From contig NC_092317.1 of assembly GCF_036785885.1 (NCBI RefSeq), positions 2,606,501-2,670,500 of the forward strand: 64,000 nucleotides of DNA. The letters are read 5' to 3'. The notes beneath the pieces are model-generated. The model did not search any database. It had not been told where the DNA came from and saw nothing but the letters and a program-made list of their open reading frames with translations. Both the position numbers and the translations under genes were made by a program. This DNA is from Coffea arabica. Its lineage: Eukaryota > Streptophyta > Magnoliopsida > Gentianales > Rubiaceae. Below, piece after piece: positions 11,679-25,003 of the stretch (positions are counted from its first letter, which is position 1; each line of letters opens with the position of its first letter).

Positions 11679-12283
11679 TCCGATAGCGGTAGGAGGAGGA
11701 AGAATAATGAACCCAATTAAACAAGAGACGTAACGTCAGGAAAAAAAAAAAAAAAAAAAAGTTAGTCACAGATTTCAGTAAAGAAAAAAACGTTGTCATC
11801 GTCAGTTGTGTAAAATGTGTTTTGTTAATTAGTAGTATGTTTGTGTTGGTTTGTTAGATACTTTGAGCAAATTCTACACCAGAGTCCTACTCTCTCACGA
11901 TCTCATCAGTCGTCATCTATTTCGTTTTTTGCATTCACTAGTGATCCTTCTTTCTTAGACAGGTAGAGTGGAAGGAAAACAATTAAACTAAAGCGAACAG
12001 TTAAATTGTAACTGGTAAACTAACAAATTGAAATTTTACTCGAGAAATTCCAGTTACAGCAAGTTCCATGGCAAAAACGTAGACCTTTACCCTTTCTGTG
12101 GTTCCTCTTTGTCTGACTAGAAGTAATGGTAGAAACTTCCGCAGGCTACAGGGACAAGCAAAGTTTTTGATGATGGGGCAAAATTTTCTACATTGCTTTA
12201 GTAAAACGTTACAGGACAGTATGTACTACATGGCAAAGAGAGTTATCTACTTCCCAAGGCATGCAAGCAAAGTGTCCCTCGCC
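11679..12283. other. Convergent 3' spacer between OVATE gene and RTEL1
   Basis: Holds the 3' flanks of two convergent genes and a 20-A run near 11741-11760. No other feature was seen. Confidence 0.5.
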
Positions 12284-15200
12284 TCAAAGACCAGCAACAT
12301 TCTGATTAGCCTGCACATGGTGATCATACATGGAATGGTACTTTGCGGGAATGTAATCTTTGAATCTGTAAACAATTAGAGCAAAAGCCGTATGAGACAT
12401 GTGATACTCCATTGGGTAGTATGCAAAATACCTAAACACAGAAATGTTAAATGAAAAGCAAAAGCTCGTCTATTAACTGATCCTGCTCATTTGTTCTCGT
12501 TTATGAACTAATCGAATTACAAGTTCTTCAACCAACTTTACTCTGCACGGTACGGTTGACCGGAAAAACACATGGATAAGCAAGTTCTCATTGCCATCAT
12601 CATTAATTCCAAAGAAAGAAAAAGGTCAAAATTATTGGAAGCATCCAAAACAAGAAGCAAGAAACTCCCTATTGTGATGTCATTATCTGAATAAAATAAG
12701 TACAGAAAACAATTCCCACAAATGAAGCTGTTGTAATGTAAATAACCAGAATATGCAGAACTGCAGAGAAATTCAAGACAGATGGAAGTTAATATGTAGT
12801 TGCCCTCAGACTGTTAAGAGAAAAAAAATCTTAGTGTTGAGTTTGGTTTATAATCCCACACAGATTCCACAAATAGCAAGGTATTTTGTTACGTTACAAG
12901 ATTGCTGTAGGTGAAGCATTTCATTTACGCAGACTTCTGATGTCCCAACTTATAAAAAGCCAAACTAAAGAACAAGGATAAGGGCTTAAAAAAAAGGAAA
13001 AGAAAAAAAGACAACTACAACTGCTAGTCATTGTTCTTTAAAAGTTGCTGAAAACCATACCCGTGTAAAAGAGGAAGCCTATCTGGAAGAGAAAATAACC
13101 TCGCAATGGATTCCAAAACATGCCCAATTTTCATTGCTTTAGACTTCAGTGCCTTCATAAAGCTGACAAATTCCTTGTATTCTGCGTCTGTAAGCTTTTC
13201 TTGGACCTGTAAGGTACAGTGTTCCAGGTAGATAAATAAATGGCCAAGAAAACAAATAACAGCTAGAATGATGATGATGATGGTCCTTCATCTAGAACTC
13301 CACTTGGGTGTTACTGCTGTGGGAAGAACGGGAAGAAAGTGAAAAAAAGGATTCAAGTACGTTACCTGGATCAGAAAAGCTGATCCTTTTCTCTCTCCAT
13401 CATTAGACGCTGTAGAGGCAGAGTTCTTTTCCTTATCTTTTGGATCAATAGACGTGCTAGTCATGATTTTCACTTTCACCTCACTTTCAAGCAGCCTTCT
13501 GCTATCTTGCGCATTTTGCTTGCTTCTATCATTAAACCACTGTAATTTCTCATTTTTCAAAAAACCAGTCGAATAACTTGTCGCATGACTGTTTTCTCTG
13601 GAGCAGGAAGGCTCATCAGACTTCTCAAAACTTTCAGTCTGTTCATGTCCTGTGATTACTAATCTAGGTTTCTTCAGAGAACAAGGTGCAATGCATTGAC
13701 CACTTTTTGTGCCTGACAAATCGTAATTGGTAGAACCAACGGCGTCTTTAAAGCTACATTGCATGTTTGTGCTCAAATGGCTTAACAGATTTGCATTACT
13801 GGAAAGTTTTAAGCCAATATTTAGCTTGTGTGACGTCAAAGATGAACGATTAGCAGGAACTACTTCTGTCAGATGGCTAAGACTTGTGCCTCGTTTCTTT
13901 GGAGATGATACTGAAACCACAGTGCAACTTGTATCTGTGGTCTAGTGAACAAGGGAGAAAAGAAGAAAAACAGAAAATCATTGTTGAAGTCCTACGTGGA
14001 CATGAACCCAAAACAAGTATGAATTATTGTAATATACCAGAAGCTTGTCAGAATGAAGTTTGTCCAAAGGCTGAGAGCTTTCCACATTTCCTGCGAAAGA
14101 AAAATCCACCTATCAAAAGTTTCTTCTAAACAAAACAGTGAAAACCAGCTGAACATAAAGGGAAGGGGAAGGGGGGATAATGCTACCCTTTAACAGCTTG
14201 TGCTTTTATACGAAAACATAATCCAATATACAACACAAAGAACCTCTACCTTGACAGCTGTTTCGGGTCAATTCTAGCTTTGTAGGACCACAAATTCCTC
14301 CATCGCGGAAAAAACGAGTCAATGTAAAGACTACATCCCCGAATTTAGAGTAACACTGCAAGGAGGGCATCCGCAAGCATGTTATCATTTGAAAATAAGA
14401 AGCTGGAAAATTAAGAAAACCTGAAAAGAACAACAGGAAAGATTGCAAAGAAAGCAAATCGCACTTTGACATGAGGCTGCATCCAAAGTGACATTTGGGA
14501 TTGACGATTTGAATTTGAGAACCTGTATATTGAGTCGTGGATTAAATTCAAAAGCATAAGATGTTTTAAAACATTACCAATTGTACAAGTGCATAGGGGT
14601 GAAAAACAGAAACTGTCAAGTTTCTCAACAGCCAGTAACATGATAGACATCAATCTCAACAATGTTACTCGGATTATTCCTTTTGCCCTGCCATATTTGA
14701 GCCAGACTCTCCATTTTGCCTTAGATTTCTACACGCATAAAGCATACAGGGTCTTAATTAACATTTTTTTTAATGTCTGGGTCTCGATATAGGTATTTGC
14801 ACTGAAAAATGTACAAAATTTCATACCAGAACCTATTCAAATTACACAAGTAACACTTTCCACAAGCTTCAACAGATCCAGTGATGTAATTTTCAGCTGA
14901 CAGACTATCATCTCCAAGGTGATATTTATAATTCTACTTATAGTGCAGAAAAGAAGTACTGGAATAAAACATCAAACATGACCAATAAAATAATCAAATT
15001 AAATACTCCACATATTATACACTCTAATAGGCAAATGAATGGCTTGGCTTCTCTATACTAATCATGCTACAACAGATTTCATATCAACTCCAAGTTATGA
15101 TAATAATCTTGTGTAAGTTAAGCAACAGGTCTGTGGTATACAAACCTTTCATCGCAAAATATAATTGCTCCATAATCATGCCGATGACGTATGACACGAC

Positions 15201-18200
15201 CAACTGCCTGATTTACAGCCCGAGATGCTTGTTGGCTGTACCATTCTTCTCCAGTCAGAGCCTGTGAATTCTAAGTTTAGCATTATATTACATTATAAGA
15301 TCTAAAGCAACAAAAGGTAATGTAATTGCATTATGAAAAATTTATAACTTCTCCTGAATTATCAAACTACCTTTTGTCCTAATTGTTGCAACTGGGCATG
15401 CTCATCCAAATACTCGCGTTTTAGACGAACCTGTGCCATATCATCCAACATAACTATGTTCAACATATAGCAGGAAAATTTGCTAATCCAACAAATATGT
15501 AGATAACCAATTGAATGGGAGATGGAAAGAGAGCATGCAAAACATGAAACAATACTAACTAGGCTACAAATTACTCCGTATATCTGCAGAAGAATGTTTG
15601 ACCAATCAAAATTTCAAAGGTAAGATCTGATAAGAGAATTTAACAGGCAAGCCACGTCTCTGTTTTATACAGGATGTGCACCTTTTGCCAACAAGCATAG
15701 AACAAAATTTGAGGTTCATAGATTGTAATTATTCCTCAACATATATTGACAAATTGAGAATCAACTGAATACTTATCTCTTCTATTTCCATTAGTTTCTA
15801 TCTCTTCTTTCCTTTATTTTGTTTCCTGGGCCATTAATCCAATACATTTGAGGTTTAATCAATCCACCCATTGAGATTTCCTCAAATGTGGTGAATTTCA
15901 CTTCTATTGTGACATATGGTCCTAAAGCTTTTCCGTGGAACAATAAGAAGATGAAGAAAAAGCAAACAGTTGAAATCAGCTCAGTATCAAAACACATGGA
16001 CACAGGTCGAATAACATTGGCAACTACAAGATTCAACAGTAGAAATTCAGAAAGTTAAACAGAAGATTGCCAGCTAAAGTACAATACTCCAGCAATAGAG
16101 TACTTGCACTGAGTTAAACAAGGATAGAATAGCAAACAAGATCTTAGAATGAAAGTTCTTTTGGCCATCTACAGTTGGCCCAGAGAAATGAATTTCAAGG
16201 AGAAGAGAAGCCATAGACAAACCTTAGGATCAGTCCTTGTTGCAAATGGTATGCCGGTGATGACCACAGCTCTTCCAGCATGGTCAGCAAAATCCAGCCC
16301 TTCACTGACCTAAGACATAAAAAACATAAAGTGGTCGAGCAAGAACCATAATATGGAAGGTCTACAATATAGCCACATAGATGTATAATAAATATTAAAC
16401 AACCATGCATCTTCAGTACTGAGATATGGAATCAAATAACTTCAGGAAAGATGTGCAGTGGGTGATAATGAAAACGCAGAACCAAGATAGTGTATCTAAT
16501 AGATCCAAAACCCAACAACAAGGGAAGCATCATGCAACAGTCTTCCCCTGTGTGAATAAAAATGCAGCAAGGGACCTATAAATTTGCAGCATATAATGCT
16601 GTGAGTTTTGTTGCAGAGGAACAGACTTCTTTCAGAATTCAGCTGGACCTAACACATAAACTTGCCGGCATATTGGCCACGCCATAGAAGATAAAAAGAA
16701 TTCATAATTTCCTCAACTTGCAGATTAATCATGACTAAACTTTTACCTAGGTTATATCAGTTAACGAAATTCTGATCATCAAGAAAGTTGCTTCCAATGA
16801 TATTTTTTATTGATTCAATTTTCCAAGGTACAAAATTCATTTCAATTCCCTTGCTACAGATAAAATTAATCAAACTAAAATTCCATGTAGATGGCATAAA
16901 ATCTGCATTGTATCTGAAGAAGCTTTTTTTTAGTGGAGGAGAAACGATACCTTTCCACGACAAACTGCAAAAAATACAGCCCCAGAAGCTGATTTATCTT
17001 TCAGCTTGGTCATATAGTCCTGTCCAAAAGACAATGCAGCTGAAAGATCTAACATAAGGCTTAAATATAGAAGAGTAAAGGTAGACTCATATCAACTTGA
17101 TGTATTTACTTCTATCGACATTGGAAAAAGAGATGATTGTCTAGGTTCAACAACGGGAAGCTTATGTTTGCAGATTCTCTCCCATATTGTACTAGAATTT
17201 GATAAATTTGTATGACCCTGCAGAAATGATAAACATAGTATGTCAAAAAAAAAAGATAAAAGCAAAATAAAAGTATTTTCATCCCACAAGCTAGACTACG
17301 TACCATTGTCTTCCAGCACCCAATGCATTGGTCCAAAAGGTAGTAAGATGGGAAAAACACGAGAAGTCCATTGGGCACAATTCGAGCAAAATTGACTATA
17401 AGGTAAGTTTCAGAAAATAAGAACTTTGTTAAATGACCATGTTTAATAACATTTAGTTGCTATAAAAAATCTAATTATGATAGAGGAAATTGACTTCGAG
17501 TTGTCTTTACAAGTATTTTTGAACTTGATGCTCTCCAGAAGCATTACAAAGTTATGTTTTTAGAAGTCTGAGTTTTTCAATAGTTTTACATGATGCCTTA
17601 TTCAAATATATACATACCAATGGCATTGCCAAGCTCTTGTTTGTATTCTAACGAATCACGACTCCTATAAGAAGAGTTAAAAGCATAACCAGATGGACCG
17701 GCTGGCACAACTCCTGCCCATATCTGATTTTCTGTTATAACATGAGGATTCTCCAAACGAATGGGAAATTCCCTACATTATTAACAGTGGTGTTTTTTCA
17801 GAAATAATTCAAGAATCAAGATTATATGAAAACAATTTGCTTACAGTTTCAATTCTTCAGCAAATGAATCCATGGGCGATAATGTGCCAGATGTCAAAAC
17901 TATAGATCTAACACCAAATCTGGAGAATTCTTCCATTGCAATTCCCGGATTGAAACACCACCAACTAAGAATTCTTGAGGTCTTGCCTGTGGCATCAAAT
18001 CCATAGCAAAACACAGAAACACTGATTGGCAAGAGTGAATATTTGGAATTCTCAAGGGTGTATAAATATATTGCCAGCTTATCCTGAAACTGATTGCTCT
18101 TCAGCCTATAAATTTCTGACATACATATGCATCTGCAGACTTAAATTGCTTGTGTAGATAAAGTAAACAAAATAGAATAAGAGCAGATATTATTTTCTGA

Positions 18201-21200
18201 AAGGCATTCCTTGGTTTGGGAGATGAATGGTTGTATACTACAAATGGTATACCAGCCAAATATTCTTGGCATAAATGTGTACATAAGTGCTTATGTATGC
18301 ACTTTTGTGCATCTGTGAGACTGTACTATGTTTATGCACAAAGAATATTTCAAAATCTTTAATCAATACATAACTCAATATTTCAAAAATTTTAATCAAT
18401 AAATATCTCAAGTACGAAATGCACCATCATATATCTGTAACAAAGGCATAGACCTTCCCACCAATAGCTTAGCACCACAGAGGTGAGTATGGATTCAGGA
18501 ATAAACTTCTGCTTTCTAAGAAGTTTGTTCCTTAATGTACCCCTAATAACAGTTGCACTCAAGATTTTGGTTATGGCTGGGATAATGGAACAACAGCCAA
18601 GTTCAACTAAGCACCTACAAATGATCAGCAATTCAAAAGATGAGATGTGCACCCTCATCCTTGTCAATTAGATAATATAATACATAAAAGTAAAAGGTGT
18701 CATCTGCAAAATGCAAATTTTAGCACGAGTAAAATCTTTCACTATAATTAGAACATAAAAAACCTTAGCAGCAACTGTTGAGCTTTACAAGAATGCACAC
18801 TTAACCAGAAACCTTATATTCAGCAAAAGACGAGAGGAAAGGTCCTGAATATTATTCAAAAGTGGTACACTATTGTGTTTTTTTATCATCCTACCTGCAT
18901 TAGCGTTTCAAACAGATACTACTTGCCATTACTTTTTTAGCAATTTAACGGAAAGCTATTAGTGATTTGCTAAACCAAGATTCATCTAAGAAAGTTACTA
19001 CTGGAAAAAGAACATGGTATCTATAGTTTGTACAAATCTCACAAGTTTCTCTCCCGTACAAAGACCTGCTAGAGCCAGAACTTCAAATTCTAAATTGGTG
19101 GGTCTCTGAAGCTATTAAAATTGAATAAGCTGCTTTATGATTGAATAGTGGAATCTGATCATTAAATAATTGATTGAGCAAAATTCTTCAAAATTTTAAA
19201 ACATCTTGGAGTGAAGTGTTTGATCATTACCAACAAAAAGCCAATACCAGGGAACATAATAAGAGCAAAATTGAAGTAATCCTCCAAATATAAAACGAGA
19301 TTCAAATGTTTACCTTTAAAGGCATCTAATGTACTTCCTTCGACTTCCTGAACATGAACCTGGACGAGAATGAAAGAGTTCTTGTCAAACAACTAGCAAT
19401 ATATCCAAGCAGCCAGTAAACAACGCAGTTGAAGCAATAGTGTAGAAGAAAGAAAAAACTTAACCTAAATATGCTGCAATTGAAGAGGAATTGATCTGGA
19501 CTTACACGATAGTTGTTAGCATGACTATAATTGTCTCTCAATATTAATTTAAATATATCCCCCATGCTTTCTAATCTGCAGACAGTCCCTTTTGTCTTCT
19601 GGCCTCCATCGTCAGAGATATTTGCATCTAACCAAAGAAAAGACATTTCTTACTAAAAAGAAAATAAGAACATAATGCCAGGAGATGAACCAAAACGCCA
19701 TCAGTGCTCCAAGTACTGTAATGTTTTATCTCTATTATCAGATAACAGAACACAATAGAAGGATAATAATTAAGATATCATGCACCAGGTACCATTGCCA
19801 TGTAGCATTAGTTCTTTAAGCACGAACAAAGTCAATGGCTGGGGTACCTTCCTCAAGAAGTAGTACTGCTTCATCGATTATATCAATCAACATGGTGGCA
19901 GTTTTTGTCGTGACATTTAGATCAGCAAGCAGCTCATAGATGTAGGGCCCAGGTTTTGTGAACCCCAATTCTTTGGAATCTATAGGCACTTCAGCAATTC
20001 TCTTCTCAAGCTTCAGAAGAAGTGCTGCAGAAAATCAAAGGAAACAAGTGAAATGAACCAACAACTACTTCAGGAAAATGAACTCTAATAATAAAGGTCA
20101 CCTTTGGACCAGGAATAAACACATATCAAATTAGCCAAGCCAGATAAATTTTGAATAGTAACTGACAGCCTGGCACATATGCTGGGTAAACACAATAACA
20201 TTTGTCATATGCACCAATTTATTGTCTCAGGCAGTTCCAATAACTCCTTCATACCTCTTAGAATAGCAAAATTATCTGGTTTGCAAGATTTATCATTTGA
20301 CTTATCCCTCCGAGAAATTGAAAGGTCCACACAACTTTTTGCCTCAGAAATGCAAGCAGACAGAAGGCTTGAGGGCAGATCAAAAGAGGCAGCATCAGCA
20401 CACAATCCTTCCTACATTTCACGAGAAATGCACGATGTTTTGTGTCTAAGATTCCAGTTCATCATCAATAAAATGTGTGCTAAGGCATCTTATTTCACAC
20501 TATACAAAGCTATAGTCGCTGACATCCTTTAAACTTCATAATAGATGACCAAAATGATAGAAAAAGGTGAAAAGTGATAGCGTAGAACATAAGGATGAAG
20601 GATAAAATATACCAAGTTGTGTGCTTCATCAAAGATCAATACACTATTTTGCCACTCAATGTTCAAAGTTTTTCTGTAGCCACGATCAATAAGATAGTTG
20701 TAAGGCGTAAATAAGATGTCAACAACCTTGTGAAGCTCTCTTGACAGATAATAAGGACACCTAAAAATTAAGTCAAAGAATTATTAGAAAGTTAACTGTG
20801 TTAACTTACACATTAAATGAAATATGAGCAAGGAATTTACGGTCCACAACTTCGTCCAATATTGACCAAGTCTTCTATATCAACAGGTTCGTCGCCTAGA
20901 CCAGGATTACTCCTCAAGAATTCTGGAAAGAAATAACATAATAAAGTTCGATATGTTTAACAAAAAAGTAAAATCTTCATTTTCTTTTGCTTTATTTCAT
21001 TTTTACCATTTTCTACAAGGTAAAGAGTGCAGAGAAAAGATTACAAAAACTGAGAGCTGCATATCCTATTCTCTTCAAAGCGATGGATATATGATCAAAA
21101 GCTTTTGCTATGCCAAACTTGAAATTTAAATTATTACCTGAAACACGAGAGAAATGGGCACAATAATGCTTCTTGCGCTTTTTACATAGGGCATGGCAAG

Positions 21201-22614
21201 CATTTGTCTGTGCTTTACCATGAAGTGAACGAACTTTTTCGTGAATGCATAATTGCTCCCGAGATCCTAAAACTACCATTTTGGGCCTGCAGCACAATTT
21301 TAGACCACTTGATTGGATGCAGAAGTTGCAATTTTATAAGGACAACAAAGAAAGCAAGTCAGAAGAGTAGTGAAGCAATCACCTTTAACAACTCATCACT
21401 TTCATAACATCTATCTGACAACCTATTAATGTCAATCTTTTTTCCCAAACTTCCACATCTAAACTAGTTAAGTAATAGGAGTTTAGATGCATGTAGGGAT
21501 AAGCCTTCTTCAACTCTACTACCATTCCGATCAAATAAGTATACATTGCCAATTAGAAAATGATAGCCTAAGTTCAAATATTTGATAAGCACAGATTCTA
21601 TAGTTATAATAAAGGTATTTAATAAAGTGATCATAGCAATCTATACCTGTAATTGGTACTTTTCAACTCTTGAATTACTTGACGAAGTTGGCTATGGGTG
21701 CGTGATGTGTAAATGATAGTAGGCAACTTTGAAGATTGTGATTCCCTGGATGATTCATCTGGATCCTGACTGCTAAGTTGACTACTTCTTTCACTTCTAC
21801 CTCTAGAGAAACCACCCAGGCTCTTTCTCCATGCCAATGTAGCACAGAGAAGACACAAGGTCTTCCCAGTTCCAGTTGGGCTCTCTAGCAGTGCATTAGA
21901 TTTCTGCTTGTCAAAAATGGGTCGTGAACGAAATTTAATATCATTCAATGCAGGATGACTTATAAAAACATGTTAATCGTAATTTTAAGGTCCAAAATTT
22001 TTTAAAAAATAAGAGAATTGAGTTTCCCATTCTTGTAACACCACCTACAAGTTACATCTGTAAAATAAAAATGTGATATTTATTGAAAAAGTAACATTAA
22101 TTGAATAAATTGGCAGAACATGGTCGTGCAAATTTTACGCAAATGACTATCTGTTTTAATTATAATAGAAGATGAACCAGCTTTAAGGATTTTCTCTCCC
22201 CCCCCTCGACTTAGAATAAGTATTCGGTTCTCACCATCACCATTCCCATATCCCTTCCCACCCCTCCCGAGCTAAAATATTAGAAAATGAAAATACAACA
22301 AAAAGAATCCAAAATTCCATAACGAAAAAGACTTTTTTTAAAAAATTTAAAAGTAAACCAGCTGTCCAGATTTTGGAAATGAAAATGAAAATTGTCAACA
22401 GCTACTACACGATGAATGCAGTTATTTAGCACAACATGTTATGAATAATTGCAAAATTTTTCATAATAAAATTCAATAAAAACATGAATAAAATCATGAA
22501 GAACGAGCGTACAGTTTGAAGAGCTTGAATGACTTTTTCCATGTAAACGAGCTGGCAATCGTATGCCTCGTATGGAAAGTCCACATTGATCCCTCTTAAG
22601 TTGTATGTTGGCAT
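12284..22614 (-). CDS. RTEL1: Regulator of telomere elongation helicase 1
   Basis: Twenty-three GT-AG exons that keep phase throughout and give 1029 residues: 22614-22513, 21903-21647, 21286-21138, 20922-20841, 20760-20613, 20411-20255, 20024-19848, 19627-19506, 19359-19314, 17986-17845, 17772-17618, 17395-17304, 17217-17110, 17019-16951, 16309-16223, 15430-15371, 15261-15146, 14522-14465, 14355-14250, 14090-14038, 13941-13366, 13206-13061, 12365-12284. It is an XPD-like superfamily 2 helicase with Walker A SPTGTGKT (42-49), Fe-S cysteines C133, C154, C162 and C198, DEAH box (241-244), VSEGLDFAD (603-611) and motif [10 protein letters not shown] (669-676). A harmonin-N-like helix bundle lies at about 955-1029. 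In the nucleus RTEL1 unwinds D-loops and telomeric T-loops, limiting recombination and protecting telomeres. No C-terminal RING or PIP box is seen, unlike human RTEL1. Confidence 0.93.
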
Positions 22615-22671
22615 CTTCTCCTTGTATGGACTAATCTCTGATCAGAAGAATTTTTCAGAGAGGATGATAAT

Positions 22672-22679
22672 AAACCCTA
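22672..22679. promoter_or_regulatory. telo-box upstream of RTEL1
   Basis: AAACCCTA lies 58 bp before the RTEL1 ATG. Telo-boxes near the start of transcription are known from plant genes of the replication and translation machinery, where they act with other elements. Confidence 0.45.
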
Positions 22680-22702
22680 GGAAACAATTTCTACACTGAG
22701 AA

Positions 22703-22710
22703 TTTCCCGC
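22703..22710. promoter_or_regulatory. E2F site upstream of RTEL1
   Basis: TTTCCCGC is an exact match to the E2F consensus TTTSSCGC, 89 bp before the RTEL1 ATG. E2F sites give S-phase expression, which suits a replication-linked helicase. Confidence 0.55.
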
Positions 22711-22753
22711 CATTCTTGCAGGCTGTTGTGAAGCTCTGGGTCGGGTTTCAATA

Positions 22754-22857
22754 AGCCCACGAAAATGTTAAGCTTTACTGTTAACAGATCAAACGCAAAT
22801 TGAAAACCATCTCGTTTGGATTATAAGTGCTTTTTGGGCCTATTTTCCTATGGCCCA
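22754..22857. promoter_or_regulatory. Site II (TCP-type) elements upstream of RTEL1
   Basis: Three copies of TGGGCY on either strand: AGCCCA at 22754-22759, TGGGCC at 22835-22840 and GGCCCA at 22852-22857. They lie 140-245 bp upstream of the ATG. Site II motifs are bound by TCP factors in genes for proliferating cells. Confidence 0.45.
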
Positions 22858-23722
22858 ACTCTTTAGATATCATCAAAATTCTACGCACTGCCAATTTCAC
22901 AATTTGAATTTTGAATCTAGATAATTAGAGATAGAAAAGATACAAGAAAGAGTGGAAAGCAAAGAAAAATAAAGCATTAAAAAAAGAAGAAAAAAAAGGC
23001 TAACTACTCCTATTAGATATATTCCCCAGCATCCATGCCTAGGCAAGTCAAGTTAGCCTAAGAACCCAACAAAGTGGGTGTGGAAATTATCATGATGATG
23101 TTCTTGCTCCGACTCTTGACAAATCAAAGTTTGTCTCCCATATAAGTATCTCGAAGTTTCCTTTTTTTTTTAATTCATCACAGTATTTGTCGTTTTGTTC
23201 TTTATGTATAACTTCAGAAAAGCATTAAGTTCAATTTTAAATATCCTTGAATTTTAATCGAATTAAATCATAGGGCACACTACAGTATTTCAGCATTTTC
23301 TAAACTAGTCAGCTGTTATTTTATTTCTTTAGTTGCAAATCATGTGATAGAATTATTACGCATTTAATCTATTAAAAACCTAATTGCCATTTTAAGAACT
23401 GAATAAAGGAATTCTTTAATTTTCTTACCGAAACAAAAAAAATTAAATGTCATTTGTGTATGCATCCATCCACACGTGAGAGCCGCATAGCGCAAAGAGT
23501 TGGAAACCCAGTAGCTTATGAGTTTATTGCAAGCAAGCCGTTTCTCGTTGATGCTTTACTGAGTTTATTTCCTAACCTGTGAGAGGAAATAGATGAGTAC
23601 ACTTCCTCTTTTCGATATACGTAATTGTGATCTAGGACAACAACATGGACGTTTTTCTTTTTTAAACAACATGGAAGTCTAAGTGCTTCAGGTGAGAAAG
23701 AAATCACTAGTGCATCGAACGT
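22858..23722. other. Intergenic spacer
   Basis: AT-rich and purine-rich sequence upstream of RTEL1. No coding or RNA feature was recognised. Confidence 0.45.
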
Positions 23723-24122
23723 AGGGTTGCAAACGAGTCGAATCGAGTCGAATTTTATACTAATCGAGCCGAGTCTCGACTTTATTTTATCAAGCTCAAA
23801 TTCGAGCTCTACTCAAATTTTAGTTGAGTCGAACTTGAGTTCAAGCTGGAAAAAATAGGAAAAAATAATTTATTTTATTTTTAAAAAATAAATAAAATAA
23901 TAATTTTTTGTTAATAAATAATAAAATATTATGAATATATATGTAACTTCACTATTAAAATAAAACTAAAAAATATATATATATTTACTCGAGCTTGCGA
24001 GCAGCTAACGAACTTAATATTTTGAACTCGAAATCAAGTTCAAGTTCGATTTGACTAACTCGAGTTCAAGTCGAGTTTTGACCCGAACTGTTCACGAGCG
24101 ATTCGATTCGTTTACAACTCTA
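23723..24122. mobile_element. MITE with imperfect terminal inverted repeats
   Basis: The left end GGGTTGCAAACGAGTCGAAT and the reverse complement of the right end, GAGTTGTAAACGAATCGAAT, match along about 24 bp with few differences. The interior is rich in GAGTCGA and TCGAGTT words, giving many weaker internal inverted repeats, and has an AT-rich centre. At 400 bp with no coding content it is a non-autonomous DNA transposon. TA flanks both ends, so a TA target duplication is possible. The superfamily was not settled. Confidence 0.7.
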
Positions 24123-24314
24123 ATCAAACGAAATTGTTTTATACTTCTTGTCATGGGATCAACTTGTGATCAAGGTAAACCTAATTTTAAAATAATAATA
24201 ATAATAATAAAGGTAGTATAGCAGCGTGCGGAAAAAATTCCACAAGACAAAGGGCTTAGTTTTTTTTTTTTTTTGGAGAGCAAGAAAGAAGGATTTTGAA
24301 ACCCAATTATATTC

Positions 24315-25003
24315 CGTTTGGAATAATTGTTTCTATGGGTATTTTTGAAATATTTTATGTAACAATGTATATAAAAAACTTTTACTATAAATGCTTTTGG
24401 TGATACTTTTGATGGTGTTTTTGAGATGTATTTTGGAGTATTTTTATAGTTTAAAAATTTTTAGAGTATTTTTAAAAAATTAAAACTACCACCCACCAAC
24501 ACCACTTCCTCTCTCTTCCCCCCTCCCTCTATTTCTTCCTCTTCCTCATTCTTCATCCTCCTCTTCCCCTTTTCCACCACGTCCCACCTTTCCCTTCTCC
24601 CTCCGCTTCCTCAATTTGGTCTTGACCAAATCAAGGCATCTGGTTGCAACCAGATCTGGGGGAAGGGAATGGAGAGAGGTGGGGAAGGTGGATGTGACGG
24701 AAAATGGGAGAGAAAAGGGAGGGGAGGAGGAAAGAGAGGGAAGAGAAAGAAGGAGCAAGAATATAGAGAGAAAGAAAGGGAGGAGGAGAAAGGAGATGAT
24801 GGCTGCGGCGGCGGCAGTCGATGTTAGTGGTAGATGGAATAAGAAAATTGCGTAGATTTTATTTTTTAAATTTTTTTTGTATATTTGGAATTATTTTTGA
24901 TATATTGTATAGATGTGATATTTTTAAAGTTTTTTTGTTTCTATATTACTGTAGCATTGTAAATAAAAAACTTGTATTTCAAAAAATGAAGAATCCAAAT
25001 AGT
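24315..25003. mobile_element. Foldback MITE-like element 1
   Basis: The left end CGTTTGGAATAATTG with TTTTTGAAATA and the reversed right end ATTTGGATTCTTC with TTTTTTGAAATAC form related inverted termini. Inside, a pyrimidine-rich arm (about 24485-24615) faces a purine-rich arm (about 24655-24800). Between them stand two near-perfect palindromes, TTGGTCTTGACCAA and CTGGTTGCAACCAG. The whole could fold into one long hairpin. There is no coding content. Element boundaries are approximate. Confidence 0.55.

Noticed and set aside
17841-18122. Separate small minus-strand gene start within RTEL1
   Set aside because: The frame is RTEL1 exon 10 read together with its upstream intron; the junction at 17986 explains it.
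24616-24855. Open frame rich in Glu, Arg and Lys
   Set aside because: It is the translation of the purine arm of a foldback element, not a gene.
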